64,000 bases of DNA from positions 11,550,001 through 11,614,000 of the forward strand of contig JARKIP010000053.1 in assembly GCA_029990175.1 (NCBI GenBank), read 5' to 3'. The stretch is from Petunia secreta (Eukaryota > Streptophyta > Magnoliopsida > Solanales > Solanaceae). The notes beneath the pieces are model-generated. The model ran no database searches. It was not told the DNA's origin and saw nothing but the letters and a program-made list of their open reading frames with translations. The first letter of the stretch is position 1; each line of letters opens with the position of its first letter. The translations under genes were made by a program, and so were the position numbers. Of the stretch, positions 46,409 to 57,572 are shown piece by piece.

Positions 46409-47352
46409 TCAAGGATAGTACTTATTCAAGAATTTTCTGTTGATATGGTCGACTCTCGAGCCTTTTGCATCAACAAGCTTATAAGCACCACTTGAGTAGA
46501 CTTCTCGGACGACATCCAGACCACCCCATTTTGCAATGAACTTGTCCCTAGATTTGTGGGAGGTGATGATGGGCCTTCTTACTGCAAGAACTTGATCACC
46601 AACTTTGAAAGAACTTTGGAAAACCTTTTTATTGAAAGCACAAGATAGACAAACTTGATAACATTCAAGGCTTTGCTGATCTTTGAATCTTTTCTCATCG
46701 AGGGCCTCCAACTTTTCGAGGCGTAATCGAGCATTTTCTTCACTAGCCTTTTTTATATCAAGTCTCGAGGACAGTATTTGACGCTTCAGTGGCAAAATAG
46801 CTTCGACTCCACAAATAAGCGAGTAAAGAGTTGTTCGTGTTGTTGTGCGATGAGTTGTCCTAAACGCCCATAAAGCCTCTTCTATTCTCTCGTGCCAATC
46901 TCGCTTGGATTGGAGACAACTTTATAAAGCAAGTTGCACAAACCTTGTTAAATGCTTCAGCTAGGCTATTAGCGGTAGCATTGTATACGAAAGATTTGCA
47001 CTACTTAAAGCCAAAGATATCACATATTATCTTCAGAAATCAATTATCAAATAGCTTGCCATTATCCGTTATTATATAACGAGGAATACCAACGTAGTAG
47101 ATAATATTTACTCGAATAAAGTTTGCAACCTTCTCATTCTTCACTTCCTTGAGAGAGATAGCTTCGGCCCATTTTGAAAAGTAATCAGTTGCAGCTAAGA
47201 GGAACAACTGTCCTCTAGAAGACTTCGGCTATGGTCCAACAATGTCTAGCCCCCAAGAATCAAATTACCAAGATGCGAAAGTTGGGTGAAATACTTCCGG
47301 TGGTTGACTATGAAGTTTGCATAGAGATGACAAGCTTTGCATCTTCGAGCAT
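46409..47352 (-). pseudogene. Ogre/Tat integrase, C-terminal part
   Basis: The minus strand starts at the integrase zinc-finger end (CKACHLYANF at about 47330) and continues through GLDIVGP and TDYFSKWAEA, the core (YIITDNGKLFDN near 47060) and the C-terminus (VGDQVLAVRRPI, about 46580, to FLNKYYP, about 46410). This gene style with no chromodomain belongs to the Tat/Ogre branch of Ty3/gypsy. The core is broken by stops and frameshifts. Its upstream half lies at 58346 onward, because E3 inserted between them at AGCAT. Confidence 0.85.
47348..47352. other. E3 target-site duplication, left copy (AGCAT)
   Basis: AGCAT is repeated at 58341-58345. When E3 and one copy are ignored, the Ogre integrase reading frame continues without a shift. 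Confidence 0.9.
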
Positions 47353-48142
47353 TGATGCAGGGAAAATAGGAAACGATAAAGTAAGATAAAAGCGAGACGT
47401 GGCTCGAAGAATAACCCAAGTAGCACTGAAGAACTAGTTTCGATACACCCCGGGAGATTGTCAAGGAACACCTACACTAGGCAACTACCCTCCAGTTACA
47501 CCCGGAACCCACAAGTAGAATGATCCGGGAGGGGTCGTTGTCAGACTAGAATCCACTAGAAGAAAACAAGTCCCAAACAAAGGTCCTTTCATTCAATCAC
47601 AAAGAGCATTGCTCAAGTTTCAACATTAATCAAAATAAGCTAAATGTTCAAAATAGGCTAAGCTTGGCTATTTATAATGTTTCCCAAGCTTGCACAATGA
47701 CTAAAATACCCTTACTAATAAGGTTCATCAAATAGGCCACGTAGGGAAAAACAGTAAAAGCAACATAAGTTCAGCATCTAGGAGTGGCGCCTGGGGCTAG
47801 GTTGGGCGCCTGGACTGTGCTTGGGCTAGGCTGGGCGCTTGGCTAGGCGGGACGCCTGGGCTGTGCTTGAGCCAGGCGGGGCGCCTGGAGCAAGGCGGGG
47901 CGCCTATGCCATATTTCCATTCTTAGGCGGTGAGGTATCCAGGCGGGCGCCTGGGCTAGGCGGGGCGCCTGACTGTGCTAGGCCTCCCTCCTCCTCCTTA
48001 GGCGTGGGGCCTAAATCTGAGTTCATCCGGAACGTCTTTCCAATGCTTCCTTCCTCTCCTCACCAAGTGTAAATGCACCTTTTGGAACTCCTTGACTTGA
48101 CTTTGAGTGAATGGCGTCCTCATGACGGATTTCCCGGCATCA
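47353..48142 (-). repeat. E3 3' LTR (left copy)
   Basis: TGATGCAGGG to GGCATCA on the top strand. It aligns with 57573-58340 at about 95 percent by eye in the first 200 bp. It carries a dense run of GGCGCCTGG-like words at about 47785-47975. Confidence 0.92.
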
Positions 48143-48160
48143 TCCACCCCTTCTTAGGAA
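48143..48160 (-). other. E3 polypurine tract
   Basis: On the minus strand AAGAAGGGGTGGA directly precedes the LTR start TGATGCCGGG. Confidence 0.75.
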
Positions 48161-48209
48161 GATTTCATCCTCGAAATCGCAACGTCCTTACCCTCGGCTC
48201 CATCATCTC

Positions 48210-49082
48210 CTACATCAAGAGGAGTGAAGTTAGAAACATTAAAAGTGTGACATTATACTCACTTGTCAAGTCGACCAGATAAGCGTTGTTGTTGATCTTT
48301 GAAAGCACTTGGAAGGGTCCATCTCCTCGGGGTGCCAACTTCCCTTTCCTAAGGTTTGGAAACCTTTCTTTGTGGAAGTGCACCCACATATAGTCACCCT
48401 TCTTGAGTTCCACCTTCTTGCGTCCCTTGTTTTTCTTGGAGGCCACCTTTGCATATGCTTCCTCCAAGTTCTTCTTCACCTTAGCATGTAGTTCAACCAA
48501 AGCCGTGGCTCTAGTTTTACCTTCAAAATTAACAGCCATTTCCCTTGGCAAAGGGGTTAGATCAAGGGGAATCAAGGGGTTAAAACCATAAACACACTCC
48601 AATGGAGTCATGCCAATCATTCTATGCAAAGTGCGATTGTAGGCAAACTCCATAAGAGGTAACTTGTCAATCCAAGTCCCTCCTTTACCTCGGGTCATAT
48701 CTCTAAGAAGAGCACCCAAAGTTTGGTTCACCACCTCGGTTTGCCCATCGGTTTGAGGGTGGTGGGACGTGGAGAACAAAAGCTTGGTGCCAAGGGCACC
48801 CCACAAACTCCTCCAAAAATGGCTAAGGAACTTAGTGTCTCTATCACTTACAATGGTTTGAGGCATACCATGCAACTTTAACACATTAACAATGAACAAA
48901 GAAGCAACATGATGTGCATCATCACACTTTTTACATGGAATGAAGTGAGCCATCTTGGAGAACCTATCTACGACAACATAAATGCTATCATGTCCCCCCC
49001 TTGTCTGTGGAAATCCATGGATATATCCATCCACGGGCTAGTAGGTACGGGGAGAGGGGTCTACAAACCATGGGGGTTGCAC
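48210..49082 (-). pseudogene. E3 integrase (core and C-terminus)
   Basis: On the minus strand, next to the solo LTR border, it reads TPLPVPTSPWMDISMDF with a stop just before it. After a frameshift an 274-residue frame from 49034 continues: GGHDSIYVVVDRFSKMAHF, VSDRDTKF, HPQTDGQTEVVNQ (catalytic Asp and Glu positions visible), then FHKERFPNLRKGKLAPRGDG at the C-terminus. The N-terminal HHCC zinc finger is absent: the sequence before the solo LTR ends at KNGRVC and after it resumes at PHGL. This region would splice element cDNA into chromatin. Confidence 0.9.
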
Positions 49083-51910
49083 TGTAACGACCCTCAAATA
49101 GTCGTTACGGGATCCAGGACCTCGATTTGCGTGTCGACAGTTCCAAAAGCTCCGTTAGGTCATTTATGACCCGCCTGTGAAATCTGAGTCGAAACGGAGT
49201 CCGTTTGATAGGTTTTCGAGAAAAGGATCCGTTTATGAAATTCCGGAAAGGAATTTGGGGTTTCGATAGGTCGTTTTGAGTAAACGAACCCCGATGGAAA
49301 ATCCGAGCGCACCGTTAGGTCCGTCTCGTCATTTATGATATGTAGCAACCTTCAAAATTGAAAACGGACCTCGTTTGATAGGACTTTTGATAAAGTCCCC
49401 GTTTCGGAAGTTTAAAAGAGTTAAAAGAGGTTTCCGAGCTCGATTTGAGCAAATGAGCTCCGATGAGAGATCCGAAAGTTCCGTTAGGTTCGTATAGTCA
49501 TTTGTCACTTGTAGCAACTTTTGGAATTAGATTCCGAGGTCGTTTGGTTAAATTTCTCTATTTTGGCGAAAGTCGAAAATTGAACCTTTGCCGTGGGACC
49601 CACTTTTTTAGTTCTGGAGGTCCGAATTGAGTTCCGTCTTGACGAGCATGTTACCCAAGTATTTTATGGCTTGTGTGCAAAATTTGGGATCATTCCGAGC
49701 TTCGTAGGGTCCCGTTTTGCCCCTAAAACAGAAGAAAATCTGGTGCCACTTTTCTGTTCTGTTTTGGCGCAAACAGCTGGATAAAAGTTGATTTTCTGGC
49801 CAATCCGTAAGGAATTAGGAACAACTCAAAACATGAAAGTTGTAGCCCTTTAAGTTGTGGTTCTAATGGCACCAGTTTCAGGTCATTTGGACATTCCTAT
49901 CAAAAGTTATGATTTTTTCAATAGAAGCTGTCACAGAGGCAAAAACTGCTATAAAAAGGCCATTTCGGGCCATTTCGGTTCATAACTTATAAAAATCATT
50001 TGGTGAGCTCTTGAGGCGATTTTTGGGTATTTCTTGAAGACCCAATCATACTTACACTTAAGGTAAGCCCTTTCAATCCATCTTTATGTTGATTAACTCA
50101 AGAATCAAAGGGTTGATTCTTGGAAATGGATTAGAACCCTAGATTCTTAAGAATTGGGGAAAGACATCGAGCAAGGCTCGCATGTGGAATCTAAGTGTAC
50201 TTTTGGACTCACGGGAGCGTGGGGAGTCCGGAAAAGTACATTTTGTAAATTTAGGGCTCGGCCCTACCCGGGGGCATTTTGGTAATTTTTACCCTAGGAT
50301 GCCTATAGGCTTAAATAGCTATAATTGAGCACTCATATGTGCTATATCTTGTCTTAATAGACCTAGTGGAGAGTCCTTCGCGGACAAGGCGAGCGGGAAA
50401 GGAGATTCTTCCCGGCATTTGAGCCCGAATGTCGAGGTAAGTGAGACTTGACCTCTATTGTGCTTGTGGACTCTTCCTTCATGCTAGTATGCTTCATGTA
50501 CGCATATATATACCTAACAATGGTTAGGATTAATGATGTGAATTACTTGCTATTATTGTTTGTTATAAATAGCGAGATTGTGACTCGACCGAGGTATGTG
50601 CCGGTCTAAACGCTACGTCGAGGTAGCTTAAATTTATATCGTAGTAACGCTTGCTACGCCATGCTTAGATAGCAAGAACTTGGGACATGGACGAGGATGT
50701 TGCCGGCATGTCATGATAAATGTCTTGCCGAGGATTTTGCCGGCTTTTGTATGATATTGGTACTTGATTTGTTCACGTGCCGGGTTGGGTAGTGCTGTCT
50801 ATACGTAACCTTGGGTTGGACGACATGGGAGTAAGGATTGTACCCCCAAACTGTGGTCGGGTTAACCTTCGCCTTACGTTCAGCTAGCATAACCAACCTG
50901 GGTTACGGTGACTGTAAAATATTATCGTTATTAATATTTCTGTTATTATTTCTGTTATTGTTATTAATGTCGTGGATATTAATACTGTTAGAGGGACACT
51001 TGACAGGGGGTGTGGTGTCGCCTATACTATGAGATGTGTCTCACTTGACAGGGGGTGTGGTGTGGAAACTTGATCTTTGAGATGTGACACACTTGACAGG
51101 GGGTGTGGTGTGGTCACTTGATTTATTGAGATACGACGCACTTGACAGGGGGTGTGGTGCGATCGTAGACAGATTTGAGATGAGCCAACGACTACGGGTC
51201 GTTGGTCTACTTATTCATGATTGTGATAGTGACTTCGGGTCACGGTATATGGTTGATACTTAGTAGTGGTGTTGCTAGTCCATCGTAGGTCTAGGTTAGT
51301 CGGCACGGGAGTAGAGATTGGACCTCCAAACCGCCGCTGAGTTGACCTATGCCTTACGTTGGATGGGCATAATCCTTGAGACTTCTGGTTACTACTTGTG
51401 TGTATGGAATGTGTTACATCTATTTGTGATTTCACTACTTTATTGTATGATTACTATAGTATGTTGTTGCTTATGATGCATGTAGCGACTTGTCCCGCAA
51501 GGGTACCTTAGCGGGCCTGTCGGTGATCTTACTGGGCTTCGGCTCATAACTTACTCTGCTACGTGCGCAGGTCCTTCATCCAGTCAGCAGCCCGGACGTT
51601 AGCGGTTCCCGAGGCTTCTGAGACTTTTGGTTGAGGTGAGCCGACCACACAGACCGTGGTGGCATACCGCCGGAGTCACTTAGAGATAGGACTCAGATTT
51701 CTTTGATGTATATTCATACTTTATTGAGTCACTCTTAGAATGATCCAATTCTTTTGTGGATATATTCTTTTGGACTTCACCCTTTTATATTTATATATCC
51801 ATTTATGATCTTTTCACATTATTGTTCTTTTCCGCATCTTGTTTCATTGGTTCGCCTAGGCAAATGTTGTTTAGGTGCCATCACGAGCCCTTGGAAATTG
51901 GGTCGTGACA
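49083..51910 (+). repeat. 2.8-kb solo LTR of a Tekay-type gypsy, inserted in the E3 integrase
   Basis: It starts TGTAACGACC with a perfect palindrome (GTAACGAC/GTCGTTAC) and ends GGGTCGTGACA. TGCAC flanks both sides (49078-49082 and 51911-51915). There is no gag or pol between, so it is a solo LTR. A four-copy tandem repeat containing CTTGACAGGGGGTGTGGTG lies at 50997-51160. Orientation is set from its similarity to the E2 LTR start and end. Confidence 0.92.
50997..51166 (+). repeat. Four-copy tandem repeat of about 45-49 bp inside the solo LTR
   Basis: ACTTGACAGGGGGTGTGGTG occurs at about 50998, 51042, 51091 and 51140; the spacer between copies varies and holds GAGATGTG(T/A)C-like sequence. 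Confidence 0.9.
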
Positions 51911-53234
51911 TGCACACTCTACCATTTTTAAAGATATAGCCATTAACCCATTGGTATTTCTCAACTCTTTCTCCTTTCTCAAGAGCTTCATGGATGCTTT
52001 TTAGCTTAGGGTCATGAGCATACATCAACTTGATGCTCTCAAAACCCATGAGCTTGGAGGCAAGAGTGGTGGCTAGAGCAAACTTCCTAGAAAGTTCATC
52101 CGCCACAACATTGTCTTTCCCTTTTTTATATTGAATGACATAGGGAAAGGACTCAATGAACTCTACCCACTTGGCATGACGCTTGTTCAATTTCTCTTGG
52201 CCCCTAAGATGTTTGACTGACTCATGATCACTCTTAATCACGAATTCCCTAAGCCATAGATAATGTTGCCAATGAGCAAGAGCTCTCACTAGGGCATACA
52301 TCTTCTTGTCATACGTAGAGTATTTGAAGGAGGCACCCTTCAATTTCTCACTAAAGTAGGTTATGGGTTTTCCATCTTGCATTAAAACACCGCCAATTCC
52401 CACCGCCGAGGCATCACATTCAACCTCAAATGCCTTTCCGAAGTCGGGCAATAGCAATAGAGGGGCGGTACTCAACCTACCTTTCAATTCTTGGAAGGCC
52501 TTCTCTTGAGGCTCTCCCTAAATAAAAGGTTTGTCCTTCTTCACCAATTCGGTGAATGGAGCGGCAATGGAGCTAAAGTATTTCACAAATCGTCTATAAA
52601 AACTAGCAAAACCATGAAAGCTCCTCACTTGAGTCACGGTAGTGGGAGTAGGCCAATCACGAATGGCCTCTACCTTAGACTCATCCACCTCCACTCCTTG
52701 GGTACTCACAACAAACCCAAGAACGACTACCTTCTCAACACCAAAGGCACATTTCTTAAAATTAGCATAGAGCTTTTCGGCTCTCAACACTTCAAGCACT
52801 TGCCTTAAATGATCAACATGGTCGTCTATTGACTTGCTATATATCAAGATATCATCAAAATAGAAAACCACGAATTTTTTGATAAACGGTTTCAAAACAT
52901 GGTTCATTAGTGTCATAAAAGTACTAGGTGTGTTGGAGAGCCCAAAGGGCATCACCAACCATTCATATAGACCAAACTTGGTCTTGAATGCGGTTTTCCA
53001 TTCGTCCCTGGGTTTCATCCAGATTTGATGGTAGCCGGACCTAAGGTCTATTTTGGTAAAGACACATGAACCACACAATTCATAAAGCATGTCATCAAGT
53101 CCAGGGATAGGATGACGATACTTTACCGTTATCTTATTTACCGCCCGGCAATCAACACACATTCTCCATGTCCCATCCTTCTTTGGTACGAGAATGACCG
53201 GTATGGCGCATGGACTCAAACTTTCACGGACCAA
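51819..53234 (-). pseudogene. E3 reverse transcriptase and RNase H
   Basis: The minus strand reads from [20 protein letters not shown] (about 53234) through [13 protein letters not shown], the [17 protein letters not shown] segment and [10 protein letters not shown] (catalytic Asp pair, about 52850), to [18 protein letters not shown] stop near 52500 (TAG where Trp is expected) separates RNase H, in which [19 protein letters not shown] and [13 protein letters not shown] are clear. The frame runs to IFKNGRVC at the solo LTR border (51916). The last few codons before 51819 belong to the solo LTR, not to E3. Confidence 0.92.
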
Positions 53235-53235
53235 G

Positions 53236-53930
53236 CCTTATCATAGTTTAACGGACTGAAAGTTTGATTATTTACAAATCTTCTCGAATCGGTAACACTT
53301 GAGACCGTTTAAAACTTATAAGTGCTGTTGGTCCGACAAGACTTATAAAACTTGTGAAATTTGTTCGTGTCCCTTAGAACTTGAAAATGATACGAGAAAT
53401 AATTACTCAATAAATGCTGAGGTGCACCTAATAGTGTGCGAAAACGAACCGGTATGGATAGCTGAACCGCTACCGCTATGACGCTATCGATAAGCATAAC
53501 GGTATTGGTAGGACGGTATATCAGTTCAGTAATGATATTGATTTCTAATGTCGATAAGATATCGGTACGGTAACAGTATCTAATATCTTTACTATTACCG
53601 TACCGATAACCGATAAGATAATTTTGATATATTTTATTTTATTTATTATTAATATATTAACTCTTTTAAATTTTAATTTTTTGAAACTTTAGTTTATAGG
53701 TTAAAACTTCAACTATTATTGCTATTGGTAGTCATTACTCTTACGAGGACAGGCCCATTTAATGCATTTGATTCTGCTTCTAGGTTTCCACTTTCGGGTC
53801 ATCAGACTCTTTGGTCTTTCCTTTTCTTTTTTATCATTTTGACATAAGTATTTAGTTGTTGTTCTCTATATATTAGGGTTATAATTTGTCAAAGTGGACA
53901 ATGTTAGTGGATCTTTGTGTTTCTTGATTT
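53236..53930. mobile_element. Unidentified AT-rich insertion between E3 protease and RT
   Basis: The E3 reading frame stops matching near 53926 (after PEDTRELQ on the minus strand) and resumes at 53234. The DNA between is AT-rich and noncoding. A core at about 53440-53620 is built of CGGTA- and TACCG-type words on both strands (ACCGGTATGG, CGGTACGGTAAC, CCGTACCGATAACCG). I could not find a clear target-site duplication or terminal inverted repeats. It could be a nonautonomous DNA element or filler DNA. Confidence 0.5.
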
Positions 53931-54800
53931 TGCAATTCTCTTGTGTCCTCCGGATTGCTCCTATAAGCCGGTTTGTTTGGAATTTGAGACCCCGGGATAA
54001 AATTAATTTGGTGCTTAATCCCCCTCAATTGAGGAAGACCACTCGGCATCTCTTCCGGGAACATGTCTTCAAATACCTTCAAAACATTCTCAATTGCACT
54101 AGGTAAAGGATTAGTGAAAGAATCAACATCGGATGTAAGAATCATACCTTTATGCACTAAGCAAATGAGTAGTTTGTTGCCATCATTTCCTCTTAAAAAT
54201 TTACCCAGTTGCATCATGGCACATATGCTAGGTAGAAGATGGTGGAGTTTCCACCAAGCTCTCGGCCAAAGGACTAGTCTCAACAACCGACTTAGCCTTT
54301 GCCGCCTCTCTTAACTCCCTCATACGCTTGTAATCATCACTCACTTACTTGGGAGTTAAGGGTTTAAGCACAAACTTTTTTCCCTCATGCTTGACCGTGT
54401 AGGTGTTAGCACGGCCATCATGAACCACATGTCTATCAAATTGCCATAGCCTTCCAAATAGAAGGTGGCATGCTTGCATAGGCACCACATCAAACATATG
54501 TTCGTCGACGTAGTTCCCTATATTGAATTTAATCATGACTTGCTTTACCACCTTCAATTCACGACACTCGCTAAGCCATTGCTAACGATAACTATTAGGG
54601 TGTTTCAAGGTGGGCATCTTTAATTGGGAAACTAGTGTTTGGCTAATGACATTGGCACAACTTCCCGAGTCAATAATCATGGAACAAACAATACCCATGA
54701 CTCGACATCTAGAATGGAAGAGATTTTCCCTTTGCAAAGTCTCACTATCCTCCACAAACATGGCACCTAAACTCCTCCTCACAACAAGGAAGGTATGAGG
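53926..54800 (-). pseudogene. E3 protease and linker to RT
   Basis: On the minus strand the protease keeps IIDSGSCANVIS (catalytic DSG, about 54665) and later MQACHLLFGRLWQFDR. A linker follows with VFEDMFPEEMPSGLPQLRGI and ends in PAYRSNPEDTRELQ, the usual lead-in to RT. Two stops and one frameshift split it. Confidence 0.85.
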
Positions 54801-54842
54801 ATCATCATCCTCATTGCATCCTCCCCTTCATCAACCTCCTCA

Positions 54843-56332
54843 TCACACTCTACTCCCCCCATCCTTGGGTTCACTATCTTGCTCATACACCAATTCACCC
54901 ACAATAACCATAGTTTTTCGGGTAGGGAAATCTTTGGCAATATGTCCATAATCCTTACATTTATAGCATTGAGTACAAGTAGAAGTAGGATGGCTCAAGT
55001 GAGCTTTAGAGTTAGCTCCCACATGTTGTGTAGACTTCTCATAAGGCTTCTTCACATCTTTGCTAGCAATTGAACCACTTGCATTTGGGAATCTTGCATT
55101 TGGAGTAGGAGTCTTCCACTCCTTTGGCTTGCTCATGGGAGTAGTAGTACTACTCTTGTAGCGAGTGGATTTCTCCTCTTTGAGCCATTTCTCGGCTTCA
55201 ACCGCATCTTTGCATAGCTCATAGTGGTCTTCATACTTGTGAAACTTCAATTGTGAAGCTACGTCTCGGTTCAAACCACTTCTAAATCGAATCAAGGCCG
55301 GCTCATTCTCTTCCTGATCCAAGTCAAGGGTCATCCGGATTTGCTCAAATTCATTGAAGTACTCCCTAAACGTCTTGTAACCTTGCTTCAACTCATAGAG
55401 ACGCTTGTATTGGTCCACACGGTATTGATGAGTCAAGTACTTCTCATCCATCACACTGATCAACTCACCCCAAGTCACATTGATAGCCATACCATTCCTC
55501 CTTCTATTCCTCTTGATATACTCCCACCAAGTAGAAGCAATGGACTGAAAGGAAGATATTGCATACTTGGCCTTCTTCTCCTCGGGCATATCATTGGTGA
55601 CAAATATTCGCTCCATGGACAACTTCCAATCAATGTACTCCACCGGGTCACTACTTCTTTTGAAAGAAGGAATAGTGAGCTTCACACTATTAAGATTGTT
55701 GTTATCACGACCTCCTTGGTAAGGCTCCGGTTGACCTCCAAAGTTGTCTCCATAACCACCATGATCCCTTCTACTATTCCCTCCAACATACCCTATGGGT
55801 GGGCCTCGACCTCGGCCTCTACCCCTATCAACATTACGTCCCCAATTCATGGCTCTCCCATTCGGATTAGGAGCTCCATATTCACTACCACTATACTCTT
55901 CCTCCTCCCCTTCTTGAGCTTCATCAACTTGCCCAAGAGGTTGAACATTTCGAATAGGTCCGGAAAGTGGAATGTTTCTTTGGGGATTGCCCATTAGGTG
56001 AGGAATTCTCACTCGTTGGGTATTGCCCAACACTTGTTCATTTCGATCACGATCCTCCCTTACCCATTGTTGTCTAAGCAACTCAAAAACTTGTTTCGGG
56101 ATAAAGGTTGAACTACTTGTGCCTTCAACGGCTTCAACTTGGGCACTCGGGGCCCCTTTCTCAACATGGACACTCGGGGTCCCTTTCTCAACTTGGGCAC
56201 TTGAGTCCCTTGCTCAACTAGGGTACTTGATGTCATCCTCTCAATATTTTCAATCCTTAGGTTCATACTATCCAATTTGGCAAGGATAGTAGCAAAGGCA
56301 TTCTTCGTAAAATCATCACCTTCATTGGCCAT
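54843..56332 (-). pseudogene. E3 gag (capsid, zinc knuckle)
   Basis: The likely start is the ATG at 56332 (MANEGDDFTKNAFATILAKL) on the minus strand. After a frameshift near 56075 a long frame of about 400 residues runs to 54843. It includes a Gly/Arg-rich part ([15 protein letters not shown]), the capsid core (TIPSFKRSSDPVEYIDWKLS, then STWWEYIKRNRRRNG) and one zinc knuckle CYKCKDYGHIAKDF, where the last Cys is Phe. Only the frameshift and the knuckle change separate it from an intact gag. Confidence 0.9.
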
Positions 56333-56377
56333 TGTACCTACAAGAAGAACAAACGTTAGTGAAATCACCTCACACAC

Positions 56378-57548
56378 ACCCTCACTTGTGTTTCACTCAG
56401 TTCACTCGTTTAGTGGTGGTGGATATTTCACTCGAACTTGAATCTAAAAGCTTCAAGTAGTTGAACAACAATCCTCCACTCAGTCAAACTATTCACAACT
56501 CAAGTGTACTCCGGGGTGAGTGGAGTTTATGTGACTCTATTGGACGATAAGCACTTTAAAGTGAGGACTTGAGTTAAAATATTCTACGAATCTTCTTGGA
56601 GTTCTACTCTCCAACTAAGGCACGAATTTCCTAAAAGCTTCAAGGGCCATACCAATTAAGTAGAAAGGTTACTCAAAGGAGTACTAGCTCGATGTTATGC
56701 AAGCAAACAAATTGGAAACTTAGGAAAAACTACCCCAAACAACACCCTACAGGTGCAGGCGGGCGCCTAGGCAGGGAGGCGGACGCCTGGGTTTCTTCAG
56801 CAAGCTAGGTGGGGCGCCTGCGCACTTTGCAGTGCTTAGGTAGTGGCTAAGTTAGGTGGGGCGCCTGGCTTAGGTGGGGCGCCTAGCCCTGGAGCAGTTC
56901 CAAATCATCCCAAACTTGCTCCAATCCGATTTTAAATCCACAAATCCGATGTTTTCAACTTGTTTTCACAATCCAAGGATACTCAAAGTTGTTTTTAATC
57001 TTTTCTAACAAACCCCAATCAAATTTACAACCAAACAATCAATCAATTCAAGATTCAAAGCCAAGAAACTCAAGAACAAGGGTTTTACAAAGGCGTTTCA
57101 AAATGGATTGTGATTCTTCAATTGTGGTGTTATACAACTTCAAATCCCACAAAATTGGTACCAAATCATTTGTTTTTCAATCAAGATCAATCCCCAATAT
57201 CAAGTTCTCAATAAAACACCCATTCAACCCAAGAATCAAGCCAAAATCATCAAGAACAATGTTTAACAAGGGTTTAAGGAAATTTTGGGGTTTCAAATCT
57301 TCAATTTTGTAATATCAATCCAAAAAACGAGATTTAGAGACCAAAACAACGGGTTTTCAATAAGGATCAATCTCCAATAATACCCATATCATGAATCAAA
57401 CACACCAACAAGATACACCAAATTTTTAGACTTTTTAACTTTTTCAAATTTTTTTTTTTTTGGTATTTTCTTTCATCAAACACAAGAAACTAAAAGAAAC
57501 TAACGTAGGCACAAATAATCAAGGGTCGAGGATTTGTAGAAACAAAAC
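56378..57548 (-). other. E3 leader with GGCGCC-rich block
   Basis: About 1.2 kb lies between the primer-binding site and gag without a clear coding frame. At 56755-56895 several GGGGCGCCT(G/A)G words recur, the same family of words as in the E3 LTRs. Confidence 0.6.
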
Positions 57549-57572
57549 CCGAGCCTTGTTCTGATACAAAAC
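57549..57572 (-). other. E3 primer-binding site
   Basis: The minus strand reads GTATCAGAACAAGGC right after the LTR end. This is close to the Met-tRNA type TGGTATCAGAGC, with a few changes. Confidence 0.65.

Noticed and set aside
47246..47471. Separate small gene at the left E3 border
   Set aside because: The frames are hybrids of the Ogre integrase and the E3 LTR across the insertion point.
54795..55997. Plus-strand open frames opposite E3 gag
   Set aside because: They are antisense to a long, domain-bearing gag frame.
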